DNA from: an uncultured Castellaniella sp.
GTDB taxonomy: Bacteria; Pseudomonadota; Gammaproteobacteria; Burkholderiales; Burkholderiaceae_B
Length of the DNA stretch: 64,000 nt
Direction: 5' to 3'
NCBI RefSeq assembly: GCF_937988725.1
Contig: NZ_CALKHS010000004.1
Coordinates: 414,708 to 478,707, forward strand
Shown in pieces: positions 17,442-26,655 of the stretch. The notes beneath the pieces were generated by a model. That model searched no databases. It saw only the letters and a list, made by a program, of their open reading frames with translations, and was not told the origin of the DNA. Each line of letters begins with the position of its first letter. Position 1 is the first letter of the stretch. The position numbers were made by a program, and so were the translations under genes.

Positions 17442-19424
17442 TCAGCGCCAGCGCCTGATCTGCCAGAGGAAGTACGAGCCGCCCGCCAGCGAGGCCATCA
17501 GGCCGGCCGGGACTTCCTGGGGAAACAGGATCTGGCGTCCCATCCAGTCGGCCAGGATCATCACGATGGCGCCCATCAGGGCGGCTGCCGTCAACTGCTC
17601 CCGCGCCCGCCGAAAGCCCAGCGCGCGCGCCATGTGCGGAGCGATCAGTCCGACGAATGACAGGGGGCCGACCACCAGCGTCGCCAGGGCGCTCGAGGCG
17701 GCGGCGATCAGCAGCATGGCGACGCGGGCCTTGTGCACAGGCACCCCCAGGGCGTGGACCGTGGGCTGCCCCAGGGGGAACAGGTCCTGCCAGCGGCTGG
17801 TCGCGGCCGCCAGCGGCAGGGCGGCCGCGACCAGGGCCAGCAGCAGCCAGCTCATCGACGCCGAGGCGTAATAGGTCGAGCCGGACAGCCAGGCGGTGAC
17901 CTGCTGGCCGCGCGGATCTCCGTCGGCCAGCAGCAGGCTGCGCAGGGCCTCGTAGAGCGCGCCGAGCGCGATGCCCGTGAGCAGTATCCCTTGCGGGGAA
18001 TAACGATTGCGCCGGTTTGATGCGAGTATCAGCAGCAGCGCGGCGCCAGCGCCCAGCAGCGCCATGCCGGAGAGCGCGAGGTAGCCGGGCTGCCGCAGCA
18101 GGAACACGCCCAGCAACAGGGCGATGGCGCTGCCGCTGCTGACCCCGAGCAGTTCGGGACTGGCCAGCGGATTGCCCGTCAGGCGTTGAAGAATCGTGCC
18201 GGACAACGCCAGGAGAACGCCGCCGCAGCCTGCCGCGATCACGCGCGGCAGCCGCCATTGCAGGCTGTTGGAGCCGAATGGCGCTTGCCAATGCCAGCCG
18301 TGCAGCAATTGTCCGAATGACAATGCCAGCAGGAGCGCCAGCAGGAGCAGGACGCCGAGCCACGCCATGCCGCGCGCGGCGCCGTGCTGGAAGGGCATGC
18401 GGGCGTCGCCGGCGGCGCCTGGCGCCGTCGGCAGGCGCAGGCGGGTCAGGAGCCACAGCAGCAGCGGCACGCCAAGCGCCGCCGTGACGGCGCCCGTGGG
18501 CACGAAGGCGCTGACCTCCGAGGCGTACGCCTGTACCAGCTGGTCGGCGCAGGCCAGCAGCAGCGCGCCGAACAGCATCGAGAGCGGCAGGCGCGACGCC
18601 AGCCGGGGGGCGCCCGCGAGCTTCATGATGTTCGGCGCCGCCAGGCCCACGAAGCCGATCACGCCGACGCCGCTGACGAGGCTGCCCGCCAGGAATACGG
18701 CGATGCCCAGCCCGATCAGCCGGAGGTGGCGCACCGGCAGTCCGAGGCCGTGCAGCGTGACGTCGTCCAGAGTCGCCAGTCGCAGCGGGCGCAGCAGCGG
18801 CAGCAGGCAGAGGACGCAGATCAACAGGCGCGGGGCCAGGAAGCGCACGCCGTCCCAACCCTGCTGCGCCAGCGAACCCGCGCCCCATATCAGCAGTCCC
18901 GAGAGCGCCTCGTGGTTGAACAGCAGCAGCACGATGGAGAGGCCGCCCAGCAGCAGATTCAGCGTCATCCCCACCACGATCAGCACCAGCGGATCCAGGC
19001 CATGGCGCCAGCTGAGGCGGAAGACCAATGCCAGCGTCAGGCCCGCGCCCAGCATCGCCGCCCATTCCCGCCCTTGCGCCAGCAGGCTGGGCGCGAACAA
19101 GGTGGCCAGCATCAGGGCCACGCTGGCGCCGCTGGAAATGCCCAGCGTCGCCGCCGATGCGAGCGGGTTGCGCAGCAGCAACTGCAGCAGTTCTCCCGCC
19201 AGCGCCAGTCCGCCGCCCGCAAGCAGCGCAAGGACCAGGCGCGGCCACCAGCTTTGCGACAGCAGCAGTTCCGCGACGGCGGCGTTCGCGGGAGAGGCGG
19301 CGCGCAGGGCGGCCAGGGCGGCGGACATGCCGCCCAGCGGCTGCAGGCTGACGGCGGCAAGCATTGCCAGCAGGAACGCCAGGCCTGCGCAGATGAGGAT
19401 GGCGGTGCGTGGTGTCGCCGTCAT
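17442..19424 (-). CDS. fhuB: Fe(3+)-hydroxamate ABC transporter permease FhuB (double-length)
   Basis: The 660-residue inner-membrane protein is made of two homologous BtuC/FecCD-like permease halves (about 1-330 and 345-660), as in FhuB. Each half shows the family's GxxLQ and cytoplasmic coupling helix patterns: LALAGELLQLLLRNPLASAA, then LLALSGTILQRLTGNPLASP, and VGFVGLAAPNIMK / VGPLSFVGLIAPHMARALG. It passes ferric siderophore from the binding protein into the cytoplasm using ATP hydrolysed by FhuC. The start overlaps the fhuD stop by four bases (ATGA). It ends the iron operon in the minus direction. Confidence 0.95.
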   Translation of the reverse strand: MTATPRTAILICAGLAFLLAMLAAVSLQPLGGMSAALAALRAASPANAAVAELLLSQSWWPRLVLALLAGGGLALAGELLQLLLRNPLASAATLGISSGASVALMLATLFAPSLLAQGREWAAMLGAGLTLALVFRLSWRHGLDPLVLIVVGMTLNLLLGGLSIVLLLFNHEALSGLLIWGAGSLAQQGWDGVRFLAPRLLICVLCLLPLLRPLRLATLDDVTLHGLGLPVRHLRLIGLGIAVFLAGSLVSGVGVIGFVGLAAPNIMKLAGAPRLASRLPLSMLFGALLLACADQLVQAYASEVSAFVPTGAVTAALGVPLLLWLLTRLRLPTAPGAAGDARMPFQHGAARGMAWLGVLLLLALLLALSFGQLLHGWHWQAPFGSNSLQWRLPRVIAAGCGGVLLALSGTILQRLTGNPLASPELLGVSSGSAIALLLGVFLLRQPGYLALSGMALLGAGAALLLILASNRRNRYSPQGILLTGIALGALYEALRSLLLADGDPRGQQVTAWLSGSTYYASASMSWLLLALVAAALPLAAATSRWQDLFPLGQPTVHALGVPVHKARVAMLLIAAASSALATLVVGPLSFVGLIAPHMARALGFRRAREQLTAAALMGAIVMILADWMGRQILFPQEVPAGLMASLAGGSYFLWQIRRWR

Positions 19425-20263
19425 GGCGTGCGCAGCCCTTGTTCCAGCAGCCGCGCGAACCGCTGCGCGGACGACAGGCCGCCCAGGCTCCAGACCGGGG
19501 GCAGCACGATGGGCGGCCGGCGGCTGGCGACCGGCAGTTGCCGCCAGAGAGCGTTCTCCTGGATGCGCTGCAGCGCGCCCAGCGGCGCGGGTCGGATGAT
19601 GACCAGGCGGCCTTCGATGCCGGCCAGTTCGTGCCAGCCGGCCAGGCGGTAGCCCCAGTCGTTCACGGGGCCGGTCCAGGCGTTACGCAGACCCAGTTTG
19701 TCCAGCACCGCCTGGTACAGGCTGCTGCCGCCGTAGATCCGGAGGTGCCGTTCGTCGGCGATCTGGACGATCAGCAGGGGATCGCAACCCGCAAGCCGCG
19801 ACCTGGCGTCGCTCAGCATGGCCCGTGTGTCCTCGATCAGGCGTTCGGCGGCTTGGGCTCGCCCGGTCAGCTCGCCCAGGCTGCGTGTCATGTCTTCGAT
19901 GGCGCGCCAGGTATCGACTGCGGGGTCGTAAAGCGGCAGGCTGCGTATCGGGCCGATGCCGGACAGGCGCTCTTCCATGCCCGCGAACATGGGGGTCGTC
20001 AGGATGAGGTCGGGTTCCAGAGCGGCCATGAGCTCCATGGACGGCTGGTTGCGCAGGCCGAGGTCTATCGTGTCTTCCGGCAGCTCGGGCGCGCCGACCC
20101 AGCCGTGATAGTCGCCGATCTGGGCGACGCCGTCCGGGGCCTGGCCCAGCGCGGTGAGCGTCTCGGCCAGCGTCCAGTCCAGGGTGAGGATCCGCTGCGC
20201 GCCGGCGGGCGGCGGCGCCGACAGCGGGACGAGCAGACAGAGGCTCAGCAGCAGGGTGCGCAT
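19421..20263 (-). CDS. fhuD: Iron-siderophore ABC transporter substrate-binding protein (FhuD-like)
   Basis: The 280-residue precursor has a signal peptide (MRTLLLSLCLLVPLSAPPPA, cleavage near GAQ-RI) and then a class III binding protein of the FhuD/BtuF type. Visible patterns are RILTLDWTLAETLTALG, ELPEDTIDLGLRNQPSMELM, LEPDLILTTPMF and a C-terminal domain joined by a long rigid helix. It delivers ferric hydroxamates from the receptor to FhuB in the periplasm. It starts one base after the fhuC stop and overlaps fhuB, indicating tight coupling. Confidence 0.92.
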   Translation of the reverse strand: MRTLLLSLCLLVPLSAPPPAGAQRILTLDWTLAETLTALGQAPDGVAQIGDYHGWVGAPELPEDTIDLGLRNQPSMELMAALEPDLILTTPMFAGMEERLSGIGPIRSLPLYDPAVDTWRAIEDMTRSLGELTGRAQAAERLIEDTRAMLSDARSRLAGCDPLLIVQIADERHLRIYGGSSLYQAVLDKLGLRNAWTGPVNDWGYRLAGWHELAGIEGRLVIIRPAPLGALQRIQENALWRQLPVASRRPPIVLPPVWSLGGLSSAQRFARLLEQGLRTP

Positions 20264-20264
20264 G

Positions 20265-21032
20265 CTAGTTCGCCAACGCGACCGGAATGCCGAGCAGCGG
20301 GTGGTTCACGATGCTCATGTCCACGCCGTAGATGTATTGCAGCTGCTCGGGTGTCATGAGCTCCGCGGGTCCGCCGCTGGCGATGACGCGGCCGCCGCTC
20401 AGGGCGACGAGCCGGTCGCAGTAGCGTGCCGCCTGATTGATGTCGTGCAGGACCAGGATGACGCCCAGGCCGAGCTCGCGGCTCAGGCGATGGATCAGCT
20501 CCAGAACTTCGGCCTGGTGCGCGATGTCCAGCGCGGCCAGAGGCTCATCCAGCAGCAGGAAGCGGCTGTTCTGCGCCAGCAGCATGGCCAGCCATACCCG
20601 CTGGCGTTCACCGCCCGACAGCGTATCGACGCGTTGGTCGCGGTAGGCCTGGGTCTGCGTCAGTTCGATGGCGCGGTCGACTTCGGCTTTGTCCTGCGCG
20701 TTTGCGCGGCCCAGCAGGCCTTGCCAGGGGTAGCGGCCGAACTGGATCAGTTCCAGCGCCGTCAGATGTTCCGACGGCGGCAGGTGCTGGGGCAGGTAGG
20801 CGATTTCGCGAGCGAAGCGGCGTTGCGGCCAGCTGGCGACGGGGCGGCCGTCGAAGTCCACGCGGCCGGAACTGGCTTTCAGTTGCCCGGCCAGCAGTTT
20901 CAGCAAAGTGGACTTGCCCGAGCCGTTGTGGCCGATCAGCCCGTAGATGCAGGCGGCGTTGAACCGGATGCTGGTGGGGTGCAGCAGGGTTTTGTCGGGG
21001 AGCCGGTAGCCCGCCTGGTCAAGTTGAAACAT
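20265..21032 (-). CDS. fhuC: Iron-siderophore ABC transporter ATPase (FhuC-like)
   Basis: The 255-residue ATP-binding subunit has Walker A GHNGSGKSTLLK, signature LSGGERQRVWLAMLLAQ, Walker B FLLLDEPLAALD and switch His in LVLHDINQAARY. The open frame extends upstream to 21410, but that part is a shadow of fhuF. ATG 21032 (MFQLDQAGYRLPDKTLLHP) gives the family N-terminus and overlaps fhuF by 14 bases. It powers FhuB. Confidence 0.95.
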   Translation of the reverse strand: MFQLDQAGYRLPDKTLLHPTSIRFNAACIYGLIGHNGSGKSTLLKLLAGQLKASSGRVDFDGRPVASWPQRRFAREIAYLPQHLPPSEHLTALELIQFGRYPWQGLLGRANAQDKAEVDRAIELTQTQAYRDQRVDTLSGGERQRVWLAMLLAQNSRFLLLDEPLAALDIAHQAEVLELIHRLSRELGLGVILVLHDINQAARYCDRLVALSGGRVIASGGPAELMTPEQLQYIYGVDMSIVNHPLLGIPVALAN

Positions 21033-21762
21033 GGCGATGTGCGCAATGAGGGTGCAGGCGCGGGCAATCGCCGCACAGTTCGGTGCCCGGCAGCAGGTAG
21101 TACAGGCAGCACAGCCGGCGCACGCGTATCGTGCCGGCCTGCGTATCGGCCTGATAGCGCACCGGCCCGCGGACGGGATTGGGGCTGCCGTCGGCCAGTG
21201 CGGGCGCATCCAGCATGGCGTCCAGGGCCTGTTGCAAGGACGTGTCGGCGCGCGGATGCGGGCGCATCCTGCCCGCCAGGTATTCCAGCAGATTGCCCAG
21301 GTTGTTCCAGAACACCCTGGGGGCGGTTCCGGACGCCAGGGCCAGGGCCTGGATGACGGGCCCGGCCAGCCTGATCGGGTATTCGCTCGCCGAGCGTTCG
21401 TCCAGGGCATGCACGGTCGGCGCTTCTTCCGCCCAGTGCAGGCCGCAGACTCCGTGGCCGGCCGTGATGCGGACCGCGTGCGGAACCGGACAGGCGCGTT
21501 CCAGCACCAGGGCGGCGACCAGCGGGGTCATGACCGTATGGAAGTACCAGCGCGACCAGAGCGACGCGATGGCGCGCGGGTCGCCGCCGGGATGGCCAGC
21601 CTCCAGGGCAAAGGCCTCCAGCAGCGTGGCGATCCGGTCCGGTTGGCGCAGTGTCGCGCAGCGCGACCAGCCGTCGCCCTGGAGGCGTGTCTCCAGGGCG
21701 GGTAGCAGGGGAGCGAGGGTCTCGTCGCGCTGCAATTTCCGGATCAGATCGCTGGCCAGCAT
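21019..21762 (-). CDS. fhuF: Siderophore-iron reductase FhuF
   Basis: The 247-residue cytoplasmic protein ends in the FhuF-type [2Fe-2S] cluster motif: RRLCCLYYLLPGTELCGDCP gives Cys-Cys-x10-Cys-x2-Cys. The body shows the family's WSRWYFHTVMTPLVAALV region. It would reduce iron in imported hydroxamate siderophores to release it. Its ATG overlaps the receptor stop by one base (TGATG) and its end overlaps fhuC, so reductase, ATPase, binding protein and permease are translated as one unit. Confidence 0.93.
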   Translation of the reverse strand: MLASDLIRKLQRDETLAPLLPALETRLQGDGWSRCATLRQPDRIATLLEAFALEAGHPGGDPRAIASLWSRWYFHTVMTPLVAALVLERACPVPHAVRITAGHGVCGLHWAEEAPTVHALDERSASEYPIRLAGPVIQALALASGTAPRVFWNNLGNLLEYLAGRMRPHPRADTSLQQALDAMLDAPALADGSPNPVRGPVRYQADTQAGTIRVRRLCCLYYLLPGTELCGDCPRLHPHCAHRHVST

Positions 21763-23909
21763 CAGAATCGGTAGCTCGCGGTCAGGTTGATGCTGCGCTC
21801 CGCGCCGTAGTAGCAGAACTCCAGCGAGTTGCAGGCGGCGACGTATTTCTTGTCGAGCAGATTCAGGACGTTCAGCCGTGCGCTCAGGCCTTTGGCGCCC
21901 AGCGCGGAGAAATCGTAGCCGACGGCCAGGTCGAACAGCGTGTAGGACGGCAGGGTATGCGTATTGGCTCGATCGGACTGGATGCCGGCGATGTGGCGCA
22001 CGCCCAGCGCGGTGTTCAGGCCGCGCAGGCTGCCGCCGTAGCGGTAGTCGGCCCAGAGGCTGGCCATGTGCCTGGGCGCGTACACCGCGCGATTACCTTC
22101 GTTGCCGTCGTCGCTCCGGGCGTAGCGGATGTCGTTGAAGCTGTAGCTCGCCTGGACGCGCAGCTGGTCCGTCAGCCAGGTGTTGGCTTCCAGTTCGACG
22201 CCTCGCGAGCGGATCTTGCCGACGGCGCGGTAGGGGTCGGTGGGTTGTTCCTTGGTGGCGACGTTCGTCTGGTCGATCTGGAACAATGAAATCGTGTACA
22301 GGTCCCGGCTGCCGGGGGCCTGGAACTTCAGGCCGGTTTCCCATTGCTCGCCTTCCATGGGCTTGAGGAGGTCGCCCCTGGCGTCCACGAAGTTGGTCGG
22401 TGTGAACGCGGTGGAATAGCTGACATACGGAGCGAAACCCTGTTCGAAGACGTACATCAGCGCGGCGCGGCCGCTGAACTGATTGTCCTTGAGCGTGCTG
22501 GCGTAGCCCGTGTCGAGGTTGGTGCTGGAGATATCGACCCGGTCATGGCGGGCGCCCAGGGTCAGGCGCCATTGCCGCCAGGACATCAGATCCTGCAGGT
22601 AGACGCCGGTCTGCTTCAGTTCGTGCCGCTCGCGCAACGGGTCGTACATGGCGGTGGGCGATGCGCCATAGGTCGGGTTGAACGCGTCGATGTTGGGGAA
22701 GGCGCCGGAAGGCCAGCTGACGTCGTTCTCGCGCTGTTGATAGTCCAGGCCCGTCAGCAGGCGGTGCTCCAGTGCGCCGGTCCGGAAATTGAATTCGAGC
22801 TGGTTGTCGATGGCGAAGGCGTGCAGATCCTCTTCGCTGCCGGCGTAGTATCGGTACAGTTCGGTGGGGGAGGCCCAGCCGTAGGCGTAGACCTGATCGA
22901 GCGTAACGTCCGATTTCAGGTATTGCGCATTCTGGCGGAAGGTCGCCGTGTCGTTGAAGTTGTGCTCCAGGGCGTAGCCCAGCATGGTCTGGTTGCGGCG
23001 GTATTTCTCGTAATCGTCCTCGCCTTCGAAGAACGAGCGCGAGATCGTCCTGCCCGCGTGCGGGACGACGGTGCCCTCGTACGGCAGGCCCGAGTGGTAG
23101 CCGCCCTCCGGCTCGCGCTGCAGGTAGGCGGTCAGGTCCAGCGTCGTATCCGGGGTGATGCGCCAGGTCAGCGACGGCATCAAGGCGTAGCGTTCCTCCT
23201 TGACTTGGTCGACCTGGGTGTCGGTGCGGCGCGTCTTGCCCGTCAAGCGCCAGGCGACCGCTCCGTCGGCCGCTGTCTCGTTGAGATCGAAGGCGGCATG
23301 GGCCTGCTTGTGACTGCCGGCGCCGAGTTCCACTTCGCCGAAGGAGTCGAACCGCGGCCTGCGCGTTTGCAGCGCGACGATACCCCCGGGCGACGATTGG
23401 CCGTAGAGCACCGAGGCCGGGCCGCGCACCACTTCCATGCTCTCCAGGAACCAGGGGTCGATCACCAGCGAACTGTGCGAATTCGTGTCGCCCAGTATCT
23501 TCAGGCCGTTCAGGTATGTATTGCCCAGGCTGCCATCGGAAAAACCGCGCAGCACCAGGTAGTCGAAACGGTTCGAAGCGCCGACCTGATTGCTGAACAC
23601 GCCCGCCGTGTACGAAGCCGCGCGCTGCACGCTGGTGGCGCCTTGTTCCTGCATCCGCTCCTGGGAAATGACGGAAACCGATTGCGGCGTTTCCAGGATG
23701 GGCGTCAGCAGTTTCGTGGCGCTTTGTTGGGCGCCCACGGTGATGGCGTCCAGCGCTTGTGGCTGGACTCCGGCATCAGGTTCGTTGACCGGCGTGGCGC
23801 CTTCCTGCGCCTGGGCCGTGCCGCCCAGCCCGGCGGCCAGCAGCGCGACGGCCAGGGACGGCCGGATTCGTCGGAACAGGGGCTTGGTGTCTTGCGTCCG
23901 GATGAACAT
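21762..23909 (-). CDS. TonB-dependent ferric siderophore receptor
   Basis: This is an outer-membrane receptor of about 715 residues. After a signal peptide (FRRIRPSLAVALLAAGLGGTAQA) comes a short region that could contain a TonB box. The plug domain follows (ILETPQSVSVISQERMQEQGATS, GGIVALQTRRPRFD), then a 22-strand barrel ending in Phe (SYRF). The C-terminal part matches FhuA/FoxA/FpvA-type siderophore receptors (RLNVLNLLDKKYVAACNSLEFCYYGAER). ATG 23933 is also open, but a Fur-like site abuts it, so I prefer ATG 23909. It heads the fhuF-fhuC-fhuD-fhuB operon, which suggests a hydroxamate ligand. Confidence 0.93.
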   Translation of the reverse strand: MFIRTQDTKPLFRRIRPSLAVALLAAGLGGTAQAQEGATPVNEPDAGVQPQALDAITVGAQQSATKLLTPILETPQSVSVISQERMQEQGATSVQRAASYTAGVFSNQVGASNRFDYLVLRGFSDGSLGNTYLNGLKILGDTNSHSSLVIDPWFLESMEVVRGPASVLYGQSSPGGIVALQTRRPRFDSFGEVELGAGSHKQAHAAFDLNETAADGAVAWRLTGKTRRTDTQVDQVKEERYALMPSLTWRITPDTTLDLTAYLQREPEGGYHSGLPYEGTVVPHAGRTISRSFFEGEDDYEKYRRNQTMLGYALEHNFNDTATFRQNAQYLKSDVTLDQVYAYGWASPTELYRYYAGSEEDLHAFAIDNQLEFNFRTGALEHRLLTGLDYQQRENDVSWPSGAFPNIDAFNPTYGASPTAMYDPLRERHELKQTGVYLQDLMSWRQWRLTLGARHDRVDISSTNLDTGYASTLKDNQFSGRAALMYVFEQGFAPYVSYSTAFTPTNFVDARGDLLKPMEGEQWETGLKFQAPGSRDLYTISLFQIDQTNVATKEQPTDPYRAVGKIRSRGVELEANTWLTDQLRVQASYSFNDIRYARSDDGNEGNRAVYAPRHMASLWADYRYGGSLRGLNTALGVRHIAGIQSDRANTHTLPSYTLFDLAVGYDFSALGAKGLSARLNVLNLLDKKYVAACNSLEFCYYGAERSINLTASYRF

Positions 23910-23936
23910 GATGTGCTGGGTCCAGGTAAACATGAT

Positions 23937-23951
23937 TCAGAATTATTATCA
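23937..23951 (-). promoter_or_regulatory. Fur box of the receptor operon
   Basis: The minus strand reads TGATAAT-A-ATTCTGA, matching the 7-1-7 Fur consensus TGATAAT-n-ATTATCA at 12 of 14 arm positions. GATAAT inside it can also serve as the -10 element. Its position just upstream of the receptor start predicts iron-Fur repression of the whole uptake operon. Confidence 0.75.
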
Positions 23952-24032
23952 TTCACGATTTTGGACGGGTATGCATGATGACTGCTTGCGTATGCGCGCT
24001 GACGAGATGCGGGGACATGGCGGCCTGCGTCG

Positions 24033-25059
24033 CTAATTCAGGCTGCTGGGCGTGGCGCCGTAATGCTTGCGGAAGGCGGTGGCGAAGTTGGTGGCGTGGC
24101 GATAGCCGCTGAGGTGCGCGGCTTGCTGGACCGAGTAGCCCTGTTGCAGGTATTGGCGGGCAAGCGCGAGGCGCCTGTCGCGCAGGTAGTCGAAAACGGG
24201 CATGCCGAACATCTGGCGGAACTTGCCGCGAAAGCTGCTCGGGCTCATCGCGGCCAATCCGGCGAGCTGACTTACGGCGTAGTCCAGGCCGGGCGCGCCG
24301 TCGATCTGCAGGCGGACTTTTTCCAGGCGGCCGCGTTCGTCGGGGGACAGCGCCGCGGTTCGCGCCGGCTCCGCGCTGTCGCCGATGCCGTGGGCAAGCA
24401 GCTGCAGCGCCAGCCCTTCCAGCAGCAGGCGTCGTTGCAGCGCGTTCATGCGTTGCCAGGTGTGCAGCTGTCGCAGTGCTTGATGCAGATGCGGCGGAAT
24501 GCGCCAGAGGCGGGTGATTGGCTCGGGGAGGTGCGGAAAGCTGTCCGGCGACCATGGAAGCGGCATGTCGCCTGACGTGCGCACGCTGTCCAGCGCCAAT
24601 GTCAGGGTCTTCAGGTGCTGGTTGCAGCGGTGCGCGGCGCGGAGCCTGCTGCCGACGGCCAGACGGGTGGTGAGGGCCATGCCCGCCGGCACGATGTGCT
24701 GTTGACCGGCGATGCTGATTGCGACGCTGCCTTCCATGATCGCCAGCAGGAAGAATGAGGTATTGCGCGTGGACAGGGATTCATAAGGCTGCAGGATGTC
24801 CAGGCTGGAGTGCGTGAGGTGCAAGCCCGACGCCAGCGTCAGTTCGTCCACGCGGCCGCGCGACACGACCGGGTTCGCCGATCCGGCGCCGGCCGCCAGT
24901 CTGGGGAACTGGAAGTCGATGCCGAAGCGTTCACCGAAGCCTTGCAGATCCGCGACGGACAGCTGGCGCAGGGAAGAGGAGGAGTGGGCTGGGACGATCA
25001 GGATGCGGAGCAGTGAATTTGTGGAATGGTATTGAGAATTATAATCATTTTCTTCCATT
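24033..25059 (-). CDS. AraC family regulator of siderophore uptake
   Basis: The protein has about 341 residues. The C-terminal 100 residues hold the two AraC helix-turn-helix motifs (VSQLAGLAAMSPSSFRGKF and VQQAAHLSGYRHATNFATAF, then RKHYGATPSSLN). The N-terminal part resembles siderophore-sensing regulators such as PchR/AlcR (LHLTHSSLDILQPYESLS, FFLLAIMEGSVAISIAGQQ). It would activate the downstream receptor operon when the cognate ferric siderophore is present. ATG 25059 is the only in-frame start close to the conserved region, yet a Fur-like site falls within codons 5-9. The ribosome site is weak. Confidence 0.88.
25033..25047 (-). promoter_or_regulatory. Fur box at the 5' end of the AraC regulator gene
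   Basis: The minus strand reads TGATTAT-A-ATTCTCA, a good 7-1-7 Fur site. Unusually it lies just downstream of the apparent start codon of the AraC gene rather than upstream. Confidence 0.65.
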
Positions 25060-25301
25060 CTTACACTTGGCAAGCAATCCGGCCCCGCTCGCCGGGACGC
25101 GCGTTGCGGGAAAAGTCTAGCTGCTGGGCAGCATAGCGTGTGTCGGGAAGCGGCTTGAGCCAGGAGGTTCTGGCGCAACGTGCCGGGGCCTCATGTGCGA
25201 CCGTTGTATGCATGGAGGCGCTTGCCAAAGGCGATAATGCCCCATGGATCGGAATATCCCTGGATGCCGCCGCAACATGTTCGTAGCCTTGGAGTGAAAG
25301 C

Positions 25302-26582
25302 GTGCCCGTATTGAACGAAGCCTCAGCGTGCGTGAGCCTGGCGCAGGCGCGTGCGCTGCAACTGCATGCGCAGGGTCTGCTGCAGGCGCCGCGCCGCCGC
25401 GCGCGCCGGGACGACGTGGTGGCCGCCATCGAGCGCATGCGCCTGCTGCAGATCGATTCCATCCATGTGGTGGCGCGCAGCCCCTACTTGGTGCTGCAGT
25501 CGCGGTTGGGCGATTACCCGATGGACTGGCTGGACGAGGCGCTGGCGGCCGGCCGCATCGCCGAATGCTGGGCGCACGAGGCTTGCTTCGTCGGCGCGCG
25601 CGACTTCGCCGCCCACCGCGCCTGGCGCGAGCGCGCCGGGCACTGGGCGCACCGCCATGCCGAACGTATGCGGCTCGAACAGCGCGAAGTGATGGCGGAC
25701 GTGCTGGGGCATGTCCGCGAGCATGGGCCGGCGCGCGCGGCGGATTTTTCGCGCACGGACGGCGGCAACGGCGCGGGCTGGTGGGAGTGGAAGCCGGAGA
25801 AGCGCGCGCTGGAGGCCTGGTTCACGTTGGGCGAGCTGATGGTGCTGCGGCGCGAGCGATTCCAGCGCGTGTACGACGTGGCCGAGCGGGTGCTGGCCGG
25901 CTTCGACCCGCCGTTCGTGCCTTGCGCCCCGGATGCGGCGCGCCTGCGCCGGCGCTTCATCCTGGACAGCGTGCAGGCCCTGGGCATCGCGCAGGCGCGT
26001 TGGATCGCCGACTACCACCGCCTGAAACCCTCCGTGAGCGCGCGCGAACTGGCGCCGCTGGTGGCGGCGGGCGAGCTGCTGGAGGTGACGGTGGCTGGCT
26101 GGCCGGCGCCGGGCTACGTGCATCCGGCGCACGCCGATGCTCTTGCCAAGGCTCGTGCCGGCCGCCTGCGCGCCACGCACACCGCCTTGCTGTCGCCGTT
26201 CGATCCGCTGGTGTGGGACCGCGCCCGCGCTCTGGCGATGTTCGGTTTCGACTATCGCATCGAGTGCTATGTGCCGGCGGCCAAGCGACGCTACGGCTAT
26301 TATGTGCTGCCCATCCTGCATCGCGGCGCGCTGGTGGGGCGGCTGGATGCCAAGGCGCACCGCGCGGAAGGGGTATTCGAGATCAAGGCGTTGTACCTGG
26401 AGGATGGCGTGGCGCCCGCGCCGAGGCTGGTGCAGGAGCTGGCTGCGGCCATTGCGCGCTGCGCGCGTTGGCACGGCACGCCGCAGATCCGGCTGGCGCA
26501 TTGCCAGCCGGAGTCGCTGGCGCCCGCCTTGCGCGCCGCGTGGCGGGAAGTTGGATCGGAGAGTGCCGTGTCGGGCACCTAG
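25302..26582 (+). CDS. ycaQ: YcaQ/AlkZ family DNA glycosylase (winged-helix protein)
   Basis: The 426-residue protein belongs to the HTH_42 superfamily that includes Escherichia coli YcaQ and Streptomyces AlkZ, glycosylases that unhook interstrand crosslinks and remove bulky alkylated bases. The N-terminal catalytic motif Q-phi-D appears as LLQIDSIHVVARSPYLVLQSR. Further signatures are WAHEACFV, WWEWKPEKRALEAWFTLGELMV, LLSPFDPLVWDRAR and GYYVLPILHRGALVGRLDAK. The start is GTG 25302, eight bases after GGAG. It is the last chromosomal gene before the ICE attachment site and has its own terminator. Confidence 0.88.
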   Translation: MPVLNEASACVSLAQARALQLHAQGLLQAPRRRARRDDVVAAIERMRLLQIDSIHVVARSPYLVLQSRLGDYPMDWLDEALAAGRIAECWAHEACFVGARDFAAHRAWRERAGHWAHRHAERMRLEQREVMADVLGHVREHGPARAADFSRTDGGNGAGWWEWKPEKRALEAWFTLGELMVLRRERFQRVYDVAERVLAGFDPPFVPCAPDAARLRRRFILDSVQALGIAQARWIADYHRLKPSVSARELAPLVAAGELLEVTVAGWPAPGYVHPAHADALAKARAGRLRATHTALLSPFDPLVWDRARALAMFGFDYRIECYVPAAKRRYGYYVLPILHRGALVGRLDAKAHRAEGVFEIKALYLEDGVAPAPRLVQELAAAIARCARWHGTPQIRLAHCQPESLAPALRAAWREVGSESAVSGT

Positions 26583-26600
26583 ATTGCACCGCCAGACGCA

Positions 26601-26632
26601 AAAAAGCCCAAACCGGAGTCTGGGCCTTTTTA
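26601..26632 (+). terminator. Rho-independent terminator of ycaQ
   Basis: AAAAAGCCCA and TGGGCCTTTTT form the stem around AACCGGAGTC, with an A run before and a T run after, so it can work in both directions. It lies only six bases before the tRNA-Gly-derived attachment site. Confidence 0.8.
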
Positions 26633-26637
26633 GATTC

Positions 26638-26655
26638 TGGAGCGGGAAACGAGAC
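26638..26655. other. attR: ICE attachment site: 18-bp 3' end of tRNA-Gly
   Basis: TGGAGCGGGAAACGAGAC is the reverse complement of the last 18 bases of tRNA-Gly(GCC) including CCA. ICEclc-family elements recombine at precisely this 18-bp sequence. No tRNA body adjoins it, so this is the junction that carries only the short copy (attR-type). Left of it are chromosomal genes; right of it base composition and gene content change to ICE. Confidence 0.85.

Noticed and set aside
17299..19248. 649-residue minus-strand frame overlapping fhuB
   Set aside because: Shadow in another frame; Arg/Pro/Ala-rich composition, while fhuB has the expected permease helices.
21033..21410. N-terminal extension of fhuC to 21410
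   Set aside because: Out-of-frame reading of fhuF, which ends with a proper iron-sulfur motif.
26638..26655. Complete tRNA-Gly gene at the ICE junction
   Set aside because: Only the last 18 bases match; no anticodon or D-arm sequence lies on either side.
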